Below, piece after piece: positions 33,544-45,375 of a stretch of DNA of 64,000 bases. A model generated the notes under the pieces. It was not told the origin of the DNA. It saw only the letters and a list, made by a program, of their open reading frames with translations, and ran no database searches. Source of the DNA: Moniliophthora roreri (lineage: Eukaryota; Basidiomycota; Agaricomycetes; Agaricales; Marasmiaceae); assembly GCA_001466705.2 (NCBI GenBank), contig LATX02000176.1:774360-838359 (forward strand), written 5' to 3'. The translations under genes and the position numbers were made by a program. Position 1 is the first letter of the stretch. Each line of letters starts with the position of its first letter.

Positions 33544-34489
33544 TTCAAAGTGCTTGGTGCATAGGATGCTTTTGGCACCATGCCTAATTATTACCTATGC
33601 ATCAGGAAATCAACAGATTGCTCTTTCACTAGATTAAAACAGTATTTCCCATGCATTAGAGCACTATTAGGACAATTTTTAGTGACTCACTTTCAGGGGT
33701 CTGGAATCCTCCTTCCTACTTTCCACTTTGCCAGACTTTTTCATTAAAAATTGCATACCACAGGAGCCCACATGATAGCTAACAAAAATTGGTGCGATAT
33801 AGCTTTATTCCATAACCAGATGATTATACTGAACATGATAGAATGGCCAGAATTGAGAGTGGAAGTGGGTGAAAATGAGTGGAAAGTGCCATGGAGAAAT
33901 CCTAATGGCCTAGTGAGTCACTCACTAGCCTTGTAACATTTTACTGACAGTGTGTACTGAGCTAAGTGTCAAAGGTGCAAGGGTTTTATACAGCAGGGGT
34001 TTATATATCTACTCTGGCAGAACTGGGTAGAGAAGCAGATGAGCTATATGGTGTTTTGAATGAGTTTTTCAGGAAAAATAGAAGGTATATATTAAGACAT
34101 GAAAAGTTGAATAAATGGAGAATAAAATTGTTGGATATCATGGTGGTTTGTAAATGGCTTTGGATCACAAGAAATGGCTTTTATAAAGAGGGAAAATAAC
34201 ACCAGACAATGTGGGGAGGCTGTAGTATCCATGTGGCAGGAATGTCTATGGAAAGAAATTGAAGGCTATTCTTCCTAGCAAGACCCAAACAATGACAGCT
34301 AGTTGAATTTGTACATCAGGATGGTCATAATAATAAAGCTATGATGAAGTATACCTTGCAGAGTATGGCTGGATTCACATTGTAGTGTCAAAAGATAGAG
34401 ATTGAGAACCTTGTCCATGTCCATGTTCTGCTTTCTGCTTGACCTGCACCAAGAGTTAGAACAAGCAAAGAATTATTAGCAATAAGAGT
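33544..34489. other. Left part of duplicated block (tRNA-like to 71-bp repeats)
   Basis: Diverged homology to about 37282-37810: shared ACATTTTAC, GCTAAGTGTCA, CTCTGGCAGAACT and AGAAGCAGATGAGCTATATG blocks. Short frames (for example 33966-34199) are shared but degenerate. No gene is supported. Confidence 0.5.
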
Positions 34490-34760
34490 TGGAAGCAAGT
34501 CCAGAGCAGTCAGCAGGGATTTGTTGTGATGCTCTGTGGAAACATGCACTTGCTGAGAGTCAGAATCAAGTCCAGGACAGTCAGCATGGATCTGTTGTAA
34601 CACTCTGTGGAAACACACCACTGCTGAGAGTTAGAATCAGGTCCAGGACAGTCAGCAGGAATCTGTTGTGACACTCTGTGGCAACACACACCTTCTGATA
34701 GTTAGAATCAATTCCAGTACAGTCAGTGGGGCTCTATTGTCACACTCTGTAGGAGCACTC
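34490..34760. repeat. 71-bp minisatellite, short array (about 3.5 units)
   Basis: Units contain GTCAGAATCAAGTCCAGGAC, TGTTGTGACACTCTGTGG and AAACACACAC. This is the same unit as the long array at 37814-39515. Confidence 0.8.
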
Positions 34761-35024
34761 AACTGCCTATGCAGAAAAAGCTGTTAAGCTCTATTTAAAG
34801 CATATAGAATTTTGCAATACCTGCTTTATGTGAACATTTCACAAGATATTCATGTTCTTGCCTTGCATGTTGTTACTGCTGACTTCAATATTGTTTTGGT
34901 CCTCTTCAAATGCCTGAAGTCTTCCAACACAATTTGGGTTACAACTGCAAGAACTTTAGCAAAGAATACTTCTAATCACATTCACTAGAACCCACTAATC
35001 TCTTGCCACATTCAGTCCTGGCTG

Positions 35025-35437
35025 TTAGTTACTATTCCAAGTCTTGCAAACTGGGCATTCATAGCCAACAATGTGGCTCTTCTCCTGCCAGAGGATGACA
35101 CTCATCACAATCTTTGTCCCTGGCCCCACTCTTGCCCACTGTTCCTCCTCACTCCCAAGCATGACAACTTGTCTGCCCTCATCAATAGACAGACTATACT
35201 AACCTTGTTGCACAAATTCAAGTAGCATGCCACTAATTTTCTTGTCTCCATCTTCTCTTGGGTATTGGAATAACAACTTCAGAAAATCTCCAATAGACTA
35301 GAATGAATTATGTCAGTTCTATAAGTGTAAGATCTAGTGTTTAAATATTCACATACCTTTTGGTTTGGTTTAATTTCAGGAGGAAATAGTATGCTTTGAC
35401 CTGTTGGATCAATAATGATAACTGTGATTCCCATTGT
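35025..35437 (-). pseudogene. Ubiquitin-like-domain gene, broken paralogue of 39786-41158
   Basis: Exon-like segments 35357-35437 (TVIIIDPTGQSILFPPEI) and 35025-35297 (ISGMLLEFVQQG, QVVMLGSEEEQW, KIVMSVIL, YECPVCKTWNSN, stop at 35025) match the last two exons of the intact gene. A TAG at 35209-35211 replaces the CAG of the intact copy, and the first codons of the last exon are damaged. Upstream exons for the helical N-terminus are not recognisable. It sits in the same position relative to the 71-bp repeats and tRNA-like sequence as the intact gene. Confidence 0.75.
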
Positions 35438-35737
35438 AAGTTCACAAACCTCTCACAGTCAGTATAACACTTACTAGTGCTGAGGCCATATTATTGAAGA
35501 TGCTCCCTATAATTTTAACTCTTGATGTACGTGCAAACATTGTTGGGCCATAGAAATGGATTTCATTCATTGTGTTATTTGGGTCCTGAGAGACAAAAGT
35601 AAGGGTTGTTGAGAGTTTCTTGTAGTAATAAAATATGAACATACTTCAGGCTGTGGGTGTCTTCCAGTCTTAGAAGTTAACCTCTGTGATAAAGGTTGTC
35701 CTCTATAATGTCTCTGTCCAGCTGGCAATCTAAGATC

Positions 35738-35935
35738 AAAGTGAGTTTTTAGTAGAGCTAAAAATGACTATAAATACACATATGGTGGGTGAGCCCTGTG
35801 ATGAATGGCAAGAGCCTTGCCTTTGGAACCCTTGAGGGGCAATCTAATGAAAAAGTGTTTTTAGCAGTGCCATAAATGAGTATAATTGTACACATATGGG
35901 CATGCCCTGCCACCCTTGCCTTTGGAAACCTTGGA
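35738..35935. repeat. Imperfect local duplication of about 110 bp
   Basis: Both halves contain TTTTTAG.AG..CTAAAAATGA-like, TATAAAT...ACACATATGG and TTGCCTTTGGAA blocks in the same order. Confidence 0.5.
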
Positions 35936-37213
35936 CTTCTCTATCAGTACTTTGGGGCTCATGTTTTGAATTTGGGATGAAGAGTGTCTTGACAGCAGTA
36001 GTGTAGAAATTGGGGGTTGGGAACAAGGTTGAGAGAGATTTGGCAACAGGATAAAGAATGCCTGTTGAACAGGGCCATGAGTTGGCCTTGAGTTTGCCTT
36101 GTGGTGAGGGACCTTGTTTGCAAGGTTGCCATCCATCTGTCACACTGAATCTGAATATCATTTTTAGAGCATGAAATGGTAGTCATTCACCCATATGACT
36201 GCCCTCAGAAGCTCTGCTGCAGGCCAGTCCATGGATAACATAGCTGAGAACCTAAAAATCTGTCATTCTCACTCTGACTATAGTATAAATAAGGCCTCAA
36301 ACTTGCAAACTCCCTTCACCTATAGTGTAGCTGAGAACAATAGGCAGGCAGAGGTTTACTCTACAGTGTTACAACTTTCATTACACAAACCATAATACAT
36401 ATGCTTCTCTTTGACATCTGGACATTTACACATTCTCTATTTCCCTTTCCTTCATCAACATATATTTAACACATAGTTACATGAATACCCAGTTGTATTA
36501 GTAATTACATGTATGGACACATAGGTACACATATCATATATACAGCAGACATGTAGTACTATTTGTAGTATGTAAGGCTCTGGATTGGTTAGCTCCTCAG
36601 CTTGACCTGGTTAATCTACTGTGTCAAATCCTCATTTGAATGATCCTCTTGACTTCTGAACTTGGACTTGTCTAATAAACCTGAGCTTCCAATTCTCAGG
36701 TTTACTTGTCACTACATCATTGGCACAAGTAATGTAACACACAAGGCTGCTGTGGCTAATCTGTGATGACCTATGGCAGCCTGATTCCAGTAAGTACAAT
36801 GGTTCACCCCATATTTATTTCATTATTACTCACATTTGGTCATTCCCCAGGCATCAAGCTAGCATTCATACTACTCAAACTACCTGCAACCCTCCAATTG
36901 AATCCAGGTGACCTAGCTACTAGTGTTGCTATCCCTGTACTTGTCTGATGATCTTGCATGTCCTCTGCAATGGATTTAAACAGTGTAGGCTTGCTCAATG
37001 CCAATCCAAGCATAGACACAGTGAGGTTTGGATTTGGATTAAGAAGAGAAGGTGTTCTAGATGTAAGGGGTGTTTGAATAATTGTTAATGAATGCATGGG
37101 ACAAGAATGAGATACAATGGGTGGTTTGGAAATGTCCTTTTGGAGTTTGAGAGTGACTTGGTTGCAGATATTGTTAGTGGGGGTTACTGTTTCTGATTTG
37201 GATATTTCAGGCA
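35936..37213. other. AT-rich stretch, no gene recognised
   Basis: Open frames on the minus strand at 35844-36161 and 36840-37283 show no known domain. Likely spacer between the two copies of the duplicated block. Confidence 0.35.
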
Positions 37214-37281
37214 AAGAAGGATTCTTGCTTTGGGTGGTAAAACTCCTGTGAGAGGTCCTGGATTCACCAGTCAGGCCCTTC
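37214..37281 (+). pseudogene. Truncated tRNA-Pro-like relic
   Basis: GATTCTTGCTTTGGG, GTGAGAGGTCCTGG and CAGGCCCTTCAA correspond to the anticodon arm, T arm and 3' end of the 33460-33543 sequence, including its intron-like insertion. The 5' acceptor strand and box A are missing. Confidence 0.6.
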
Positions 37282-37813
37282 AAAATGCTTGTGCATAGAA
37301 TACTTTTGCTCTGTCTCTAATGATTACCTAGCCTTGCAACATTTTACGAACTATGAGTATGGAGCTAAGTGTCAGGAGTGCAAGAATTTTATACAATGCA
37401 GCTTTCCATATTTTACTCTGGCAGAACTAAATAGAGAAGCAGATGAGCTATATGATGTTTTAAATGAGCTTTTGAAGAAAGATGGAAAGCATCAATTGAG
37501 ACATGGAAAGTTGAATAAATAGAGAGTGAAAATGTTGAATATCATATATGAATAGGGAAACAGACACCAGGAAATATGGAGAGGTTGTAGCACCTATGTG
37601 GCAAGTGATATCCATAGGAACAAGTTGAAAACCATGCTTCCCAAGACCCAAAAAAATGACAGCTAGTTGAATTTGTACATCAGAATAATCATTATAATAG
37701 ACTCATGATGAAGTATACCATGCAGAGTATAGCTGGTTTCATAGTGTAGTATTTTTTGACAGAGATTGGGAATGTTGGCCATATTTTGCTTTCCATTGGG
37801 TCTGTACCAAGAG

Positions 37814-39515
37814 TCAGTAGAGATCTATTGTGACACTCTGTGGAAACACTCACTTGCTAAGAGTCAGAATCAAGTCCAGGACAGTCAGCATGGATCTGTT
37901 GTGACACTCTGTGGAAACACACACTTGCTGAGAGTCAGAATCAAGTCCAGGACAGTCAGTATGGATCTATTGTGACACTGTGTGGAGACACACACTTCCT
38001 GGGAGTCAGAATCAAGTCCAGGACAGTCAGTATGGATCTATTGTGAGACTCTGTGGAAGCACACACAAACTGAGAGTTGGAATCAAGTCCAGAACAGTCA
38101 GCAAGGATCTATTGTGACACTTTGTGGAAACACACACTCTCTGAGAGTCAGAATCAAGTTCAGGACAGTCAGCAGAGATCTATTGTGACACTGTGGAAAC
38201 ACGCACTCCCTGAGAGTCAGAATTAAGTCCAAGACAGTCAGAAAGGATCTATTGTGACACTCTATGGAAACACGCACAATCTGAGAGTCAGAATCAAGTC
38301 CAGGACAGTCAGCATGAGTCTATTGTAACACTCTGTGGAAACACACACCAGCTGAGAGTTAGAATCAAGTCCAGGTCAGTCAGCAGAGATCCATTGTGAC
38401 ACTCTGTGGAAACACACACATTCTGAGAGTCAGAATCAAGACCAGGTCAGTCAGCAGAGATCTATTGTGACACTCTATGGAAACACACACTGCCTGAGAG
38501 TCAGAATCAAGTCCAGAACAGTCAGCAGAGATCTATTGTGACACTGTGGAAATACACACAACCTAAGAGTCAGAATCCAGTCCAGGACAGTCAGCATGGA
38601 TCTATTGTGACACTCTGTGGAAACACTCACACTCTGAGAGCCAGAATCCAGTCCAGGACAGTCAGCATGGATCTATTGTAATACTCTGTAGAAACACACA
38701 CTTGCTGAGAGTCAGAATCAAGTTTAAGACAGTCAGCAGAGATCTATTGTGACAGTCTGTAGAAACACGCACTCGCTAAGAGTCAGAATCAAGTCCAAAA
38801 CAATCAGCAAGGACCTATTACACTCTGTGGAAACATGCACTGGCTAAGAGTCAGAATCAAGTCCAGGTCAGTCAGCATGAATCTATTGTGACAGTCTGTA
38901 GAAACACGCACTCGCTGAGTGTCAGAATCAAGTCCAGGACAGTCAGCAGAGATCTATTGTGGCACTCTGTAGAAACACACACTTCCTGAAAGTCAGAATC
39001 AAATCCAGGAGAGTTAGCAAGAATCTGTTGTGATATTCTGTAGAAGCACACACATCCTGAGAGTCAGAATCCAGTCCAGAACAGTCAGCAAGAATCTGTT
39101 GTGACACTCTGTGGAAACACGCACTGGCTGAGAGTCAGAATCAAGTCCAAGACAGTCAGCATGGATCTGTTGTGACACTCTGTGGAACCACGCACTAGCT
39201 GAGAGTCAGAATCAAGTCCAAGACAGTCAGCATGGATTTGTTGTGACACTCTGTAGAAACACGCACTCCCTGAGAGTTGGAACCAAGTCCAGGACAGTCA
39301 GCATGGATCTATTGTGACACTCTGTGGAAACACACACTCGCTGAGAGTCAAGATCAAGTCCAAGACAGTCAGAATGGATCTATTGTGACACTCTGTGGAA
39401 ACACGCACTCGCTGAGAGTCAGAATCAAGTCCAGAGCAGTCAGCAGAGATTCCTTGTAACACTCTGTGGAAACACTCACTTGCTGAGAGTCAGAATCAAG
39501 ACCAGGACAGTCAGT
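37814..39515. repeat. 71-bp minisatellite, long array (about 24 units)
   Basis: Unit starts at GAGTCAG are 71 bp apart (37861, 37932, 38003). Each unit carries AATCAAGTCCAGGACAGTCA, a GATCTATTGTGACACTC block and GGAAACACACAC. Units differ mostly by single bases, plus occasional 2-4-bp deletions. The period is not a multiple of three, so any open frames across it are accidental. It lies just 3' of the intact ubiquitin-like gene. Confidence 0.9.
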
Positions 39516-39785
39516 AGTAGTTTGTAATCAAGGTATAATAAAAATAACTGACTGTCTAGTGATTCAAAACAAGTTAACATCTAATTTCAAGATGTAAAAC
39601 CTTGCCTTACTTGTATTATGTGAATATTGCGCAAGGCACTTGTGTTCCTATTCTTGTTTTGCCTCTTATTTTCTCTGACCATACTCAAACCCCCCTCTTC
39701 AAATGCTTGAAATCTTCCAGAGCATTCTTGGTTAGAACTGAAACAATTTTAGCAAAGAAATACCCCTGGTCAAAATTACCAAAAC

Positions 39786-41158
39786 CTACCAATCCCTGGC
39801 TGCATTTACTCTGTAGTCCTGAATACCATTCCATGTATTGCAAACAGGACATCTGTATCCTAAAAAAAAATCCTTCTCCTTCTCCTGCCTCAGGATGGCA
39901 CTCATTACAATTTTTGTCCCAGGTTCCAATTGTAACCATTGTTCCTCTCCACTTCCAAGCATAACAACCTGTCTGTTGTTATTAGCAATAGACAGGCTAT
40001 ACTGACCTTGTTTGACAAAGTCAAGCAACATGCCACTGATTCTCTCATCCCCCTCTTCTGGAGATAGGAATAAATTCTCCAGATGACGATGCATAGACTA
40101 AAATTAATTATATCAGTTTTATGAATGTAAGATGTAGTGTTAAAATATCCACATACCTCTTGCTGTAGGAGAAGGCCAGCAGGGAATGGAAAGCTTCGAC
40201 CTGCTGCATCAATGATAGTGACTGTGGCTGCTATTGGAGATTTGCTCATCATTTGTTTGATTTCCATGGTTGATAGTATCTGTTTTCTGGTCAGCACACA
40301 CTATGCAAGAAACTTTGAAGTATGAATAGTAGCCTACACCATATCGATTCAATGCTCTATCCATCCGATTTTGAATCATTTGCAGGGTTTGAGAAACTTT
40401 CTCAGGTGCAAAATTGCTGCTCTGTTTTCTTTGCAACTGATCCAAGAGACGGTATAATGACAACAACTCTCTGTCATTGGTCAATGTTGTAGACATTACT
40501 CTTTCCATAGAACTACACCAACTTACTCATGTACTCGGTCTCGATTTTTGTCTAGCACAGCCACTGGTACATCTTCAATCTGGCATATGAGATCACGAAG
40601 GTCCCATGTCAACAGGAGTATCTCCTCATTATTGTCACTAATTTGCTGGAATCGGCTTTGCAGTCAATTGCCTTGGAAAAAGTTATAATGGTTGCTCACA
40701 TCAATCACAGTCAAAACTTCCAAAATGGCACCAATTGTGCCCTTTATAATTGGTCCAACCACAGGAACAGCTTCTCCAGCTGCAGCAACAACCTTTGAGA
40801 CAGTCTTTACACTCTCGGAAATAGCCTCATTATTTGTGATACCAGACGGTAGATGTGGACTGATGGTCGGTACCGTGACATCTTTAACAGCACTACCTGA
40901 CGTAGACTGGGAAGTTGCTGGTTGGACAGATGGCCTGGAAATATGTAAGTTCTCTACTGCAATGAGATTGGATGGCAAATTACAATTTGGTAGCTCCTTC
41001 TGGGGCAGTCGTAGCGTTTGTAAATGTAGATGTTGGTGTGGCTGGCGATCTGGTGAAAAGTAAGTCCCTGACAGCGATACAAGTGACTGAGAACGCACGT
41101 GTCGGATGGGGACTTCTTGCGGCGGTTGAGCTTCCCTTTCAGATTCTTCTCGAACCAA
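39786..41158 (-). CDS. MLKL-like helical domain plus ubiquitin-like domain protein
   Basis: Five exons (40700-41158, 40527-40645, 40338-40470, 40157-40279, 39786-40097) join in frame to 382 codons. The first ~110 residues are Ser/Pro/Arg-rich. A small hydrophobic segment follows (VPVVGPIIKGTIGAILEVLT), then amphipathic helices to about residue 235, like the N-terminal four-helix region of fungal MLKL/HeLo-type and NLR-associated proteins. The C-terminal ~140 residues (TVTIIDAAGRSFPFP, QYSLSIANNN, TKIVMSAIL, YRCPVCNTW) match the ubiquitin-like domain that recurs in many agaricomycete genes. A role in membrane-directed cell death or heterokaryon recognition is an inference from the fold. An apparent stop after exon 1 disappears when a GTGAGC...CCAG intron is removed. 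The upstream start at 41271 in another frame is less likely. No membrane helix other than the short hydrophobic stretch is seen. Confidence 0.75.
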
Positions 41159-41639
41159 TCCATGAATTTGAAGCCCATATCTGGCACGTAGAAGTGTATC
41201 TCGATGGCGATAGTGTTGAAGAGGTTGGGAGGTGGGGAGTTAACAGGGGGGAAGATCTGGCAACGGGTCACTGACCAGCTGTTGATTCGGCCACACGTTT
41301 GTCTTGAGGCAGCAGCTCTTCACAAGGTTGTCATCCACCTGTCAGGTCAAATTACACCACATTAGGAAGCATCTCAGCTATCGACGTGTTTTGATTCGTC
41401 CCCAAATCACTGGTCCGAAGTATTCCCTATACTTGATGCCGTTGTTGCGAAAGGATCGGAAACGATTTGGCAGGCGTCATAAAACGAGTTTGGGCGCGCG
41501 CAAGTATTTAGCAGGTATTTAGCATGTCGAACGTGAGTACCGATGTGTGAGATGGCTACACCTATTCTACACTGTCATGGCCGCGATAGCCTAAAAGGAA
41601 AGTAGCGTCCCATGTTCAATGTTATGATAACCGTGGGCC
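41159..41639. promoter_or_regulatory. Upstream region of the MLKL/ubiquitin-like gene
   Basis: GC content rises sharply here compared with the left flank. No clear TATA motif. Short open frames in this stretch are not convincing. Confidence 0.35.
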
Positions 41640-43200
41640 TCTAGTCGATTGAGCAGGAGTATGCAATGTATAATCCCGACGAACGCTCTTTGAATGGAAT
41701 CACATTTCCTTATTCGTTCAAACGACATCCCAGTTGTTGATGATTCATATTTGATGAGTCATCTCTCTTTTGGACCGTCACTGTCTCTAGCCCAACATCG
41801 CTTTTCATTGCTCTCATCTCAGAAAGACAGCTATCACACACAACCAGATGTCGGGGTGCGTTGGTCGGTCGTTGGAACAATGTAGGTATCTCTTTTTACA
41901 TTCAAGTCCCCAAAACTGACGATATTTCTCCTTCTCCAGATATCCAACTTATCAGAACATTCACCCTGAAGTCAAGACGCTGAAGAGCAATCGGATCATG
42001 GTAATCTCGACAAAGTAGAGAGAATGGGGCACCGGTAGAGGTATGTTACATGTCACCGTTTCTGTTTTCCTCCAGCGTAGACCTGCCCCGAGGCTCACTA
42101 CCACGATGACCCTAGATCTTGTATCACCAAAAGACAACGTTTACACGTACCTTCCTCTTCGGATCCAAATCAACTCTCCAAGTCACCTCTTCGCTAAACC
42201 CATAACCACGTTTATGACACCATTCTGCATTCACCACATGCCTGTTCGTTTGCTTCGGACAGCTGGTATCGCCTATCCTGGCTGTAACGCACTCCTCACA
42301 CCATCATCTCCTTCCGTCCAATTGTACATTCTGGGTCGTGTTCACAGAGAGATTCCGCAATTAGAACCATGGCGCCTCTAGTTCTCACGGAGATGGGGAT
42401 GTAGCGGGGCCGACTGGATAACACCAGATCGCCTTACTGGAAGACGGCAAAGGAAATAGCTTTGGCGGTATTCTTTGCGCCTTTCCCAAGGCTTAGGCCC
42501 CCGCTTCGTGTATTCGCTTCTGAAGGTCTGGAGAAACATTGCTTTTCGGGCACTCATTCATATCCTGATCTCATTCACGTTCAAAACGACGTCGAAACGC
42601 GTTAGTTGATCATTGGAAAAGCGTAGATATCCCATTCCTACATTCCATTTCCCAAAACAGACAACGCCTTTCTATCTAGCTCATGCAAAGATTCACTTGG
42701 AATTCAACATGCTGGGGAGTTCTTCAAAGGCTATATAGTCATGACAACGAAGCAGAGTGAGAGAATAACGCGAAGAAATTGGGGCATTGGCAGAGGTATG
42801 TGACTATCCTACACCACGTTGTCATATTCAGCTCGAATCTCACCTCCGTGATGTCTGCAGATCCTTCTATCATGTCCAGCGACTAAAACGAATACGTCTA
42901 CGTGTACCACTCATCCCGGATCCCAATCGACCTCTCTGAGCCACCCCCTTGCAGAAATCGCAGCCGCGTCTTTGACACTCCTTCATATTCACCGCATGCC
43001 CCTTGTTTCGTTCTGGAACCACCAAGATCGAATCGGTACCGCCTCCCCTGATCGCGCCGCACTCCGTCTCCCCATCATTTGTCTCCTTTCGCACTCTACG
43101 GAATCGTGATCCCCAGGCGATCACGGAGGATATCCGAAAGTAGGATTGGACAACCCTGCAGGGAGATGTTGAAAGTGCCATATTTACGAGGAAGGGGAAG
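41640..43200 (+). repeat. Diverged tandem duplication, unit about 760 bp
   Basis: Two segments share GGGGCA..GG.AGAGGTATGT, CCCAAAAC.GAC, ACCACGTTTATGACAC-like and CACCGCATGCCC/CACCACATGCCT blocks about 750-780 bp apart. The first copy holds an open frame at 42043-42381 that looks mildly coding; the second has several stops in the same register. They may be decayed tandem copies of one small gene. No known family recognised. Confidence 0.5.
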
Positions 43201-44361
43201 GGGGGAATCACAGATGGCGTTCTTGTGATTGATCTTTGATTCAGACCGTGGTACGGGAACTGTGTTTTGGAGATGAACAATTTTCGTTCAGCTCGAGCAG
43301 AGAACGTGGGCGGTAACTTGGCTCAAGCCTTCGCTAGGCCTGTATAGGGCGGTCCAATGATCCATCGAACCTATCGGAACGGAAGCAATCATAATCGAAG
43401 CATGGGCTACTACGATGATTTGGAGGTCAGACTTGGGCATGAGAGCAACAGGTACGCTAGGCCCTTCACGTCGGTTCTATTTCATCTAATGACAGCTGCT
43501 TTCAGATATAGCTCACTGTACGAAACGAAATCAGTACATCCTTCCTCGCTGCGTCCACGGTTTGTGTTTGAAATGAAACAAACGCCAATCGAAAACCCAA
43601 AGTCGCCCTAATGCCTTCGAATAGCACCAAGGTGAGAACTTATGGCTGATCGTCTACGGAACTTTTCTTTTAATTGACTGTATCTCTCCACAGCAATAAC
43701 CCCATGGTCCGTCGTCCTGGGCAATAAGGACAGAAGTGATTCATCATACACGAGGCGGCGCATACGAACCCACGAAGACAGCATCGAAATTTCAACGTAT
43801 CCCATGGTCACTTATCGATCAGGCACCATTTCGGACTTGGATAACTCGCACATCCAGTTCTACGGTGACTAGAAATTGTAAGCGGGTCAGGGACAAAAGA
43901 AGTAGCTTGGGCTAGGGCACGACGGGAGCGAACTGTACAGCACAAGTACTTCCCATCTCACATCGCTGATATCAATCCTCATTCCATTCATAGCTATTTT
44001 CAGTCATACTGCACTGTCTCCAATATCATTACATACATCTATAGGTATACATAACCAGTGCAAACGAATAATTTCAACACCAAAATCTTTGTACGATAGA
44101 GAATAATACTGGGAGAATCTCTTATTCGGCAAGTAGCAGTACTGCGTAAACACCAAGTCCATGTAGTCGCTCCAGTACATGTATCGGCTTTGGTACTCGA
44201 AGAAGCGCCAGTGTCGAGGCCTTAGGTGCAGATAGTACTCGTGGCATCTCGGGATAAGTACCATCACCCTCCGAAATAGCCGCTCTGGTCTTCTACGCGT
44301 TCGTTCGTTCCCTGAGCGGAGGTAACGAGGCGTTGAGTTGAGGTTTATTCCTGACCTAGTG
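43201..44361. other. GC-richer stretch, no confident gene
   Basis: Contains an aromatic-rich minus-strand frame at 44004-44267 and a plus-strand frame at 43357-43611, neither with family resemblance. Sequence near 44150-44340 resembles 45480-45660, so it is part of an old local duplication. Confidence 0.35.
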
Positions 44362-45162
44362 CATCAGCAAAATGGACACCTAAATATAATAAATTATAAT
44401 GTATTTTGCCAATTTTAGTCCATTGTAATAGATTAAAATCAAGCAATGCTATTACAATACATTAAAATGCATTAAAATGAGACTGGTGTTATTATAATCC
44501 ATTAAAATACAATAAAATAGGATGGTATTATTATAGTACATTAAAATGCAATAAAATGGGATGGTATTATTATAGTGTATTAAAATGCAATAAAATGAGA
44601 CAGAGTTATTATAATGTAGTAAAATAGATTGTAACAGAGGCAATCAAAACAGTGCATTTTTATGCCTTCCAGAGGACAGGGAGAGGACTCTATAAAGTGA
44701 AGGGAAGCTTTTGGTTGGGGATTTGATCAATAGAAACAGCAAGGGGGTGGAGATAGGTCTTTTGAGTAAGAGGATATATTGCACTATGTGTGGTGGTAAG
44801 TATATGGCACTATGGTACAGTGGTCTTGAGCACCCCACGGCTGCCAAGGTTGCTGACTAATCCACCTTGAGGTCAAGGGTTCGACTCATGGGGGTTGCAA
44901 CAAATAAATATTATTTCTTTTTGTCCCCGACCCCCAGGTGGGGCCGATGCATTATAATGGCTGAAATACATTATAATAGCCAAAATACATTATAATAGCC
45001 AGAATACATTATAACCATTTTGCTTCATTTTAATCCATTAAAATAAAGGAACAACAATTATATTACATTAAAATACACTATAATGATTATAATGTATTTT
45101 GGCCATTATAATGTATTTCACTCATTTTATTCCAATATATTTAGGTGTCCATTTTGCTGATG
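44362..45162. mobile_element. 801-bp inverted-repeat element with tRNA-like core
   Basis: The ends are inverted repeats CATCAGCAAAATGGACACC (extending through TAAATATA), flanked by TG on both sides as a possible 2-bp target duplication. The arms are packed with ATTATAATG/CATTAAAATG words. The interior carries a tRNA-like segment at 44805-44899. No protein is encoded. Confidence 0.75.
44805..44899 (+). other. tRNA-like core with box A and box B (pol III promoter-like), copy 1
   Basis: Box A TGGTACAGTGG at 44813-44823 and box B GGTTCGACTC at 44878-44887 match the consensus TGGCNNAGTGG and GGTTCGANTCC. The spacing resembles tRNAs with a long variable arm. A T-rich run follows. The cloverleaf is imperfect, so this is a tRNA-derived promoter rather than a working tRNA. 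Confidence 0.65.
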
Positions 45163-45375
45163 TGCGCCTCGAGTAGTACTATAGCACTTCCTTTCGCCGC
45201 TAAGGGTATTCGTGTTCGTGCCCATCTTTATATCTTGATCATGCCCTTGTTCTCCGATATCGAAAACACCTCTGGTTCAACGTTTGCGGGATGCTTTCCT
45301 GGGGCTACCGGCAACATCAGTCTGATTGCGAAGTGGTTCTGGCAAAATCGTTCTCCCATATGAATGGTTGTGACT

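Noticed and set aside
37766..39459. Several 60-70-codon frames within the 71-bp array
   Set aside because: The period is not divisible by three, so these frames are by-products of the repeat.
37861..39500. CRISPR-like array
   Set aside because: Repeats are direct and contiguous with no unique spacers, and the genome is eukaryotic; it is a minisatellite.
40664..40666. In-frame stop in the MLKL/ubiquitin-like gene
   Set aside because: It falls inside a GTGAGC...CCAG intron; splicing restores a continuous frame.
44004..44267. Aromatic-rich 87-codon frame on the minus strand
   Set aside because: Composition is odd (Tyr, Trp, Arg rich), with no family resemblance; a related segment at 45480-45660 does not preserve the frame.
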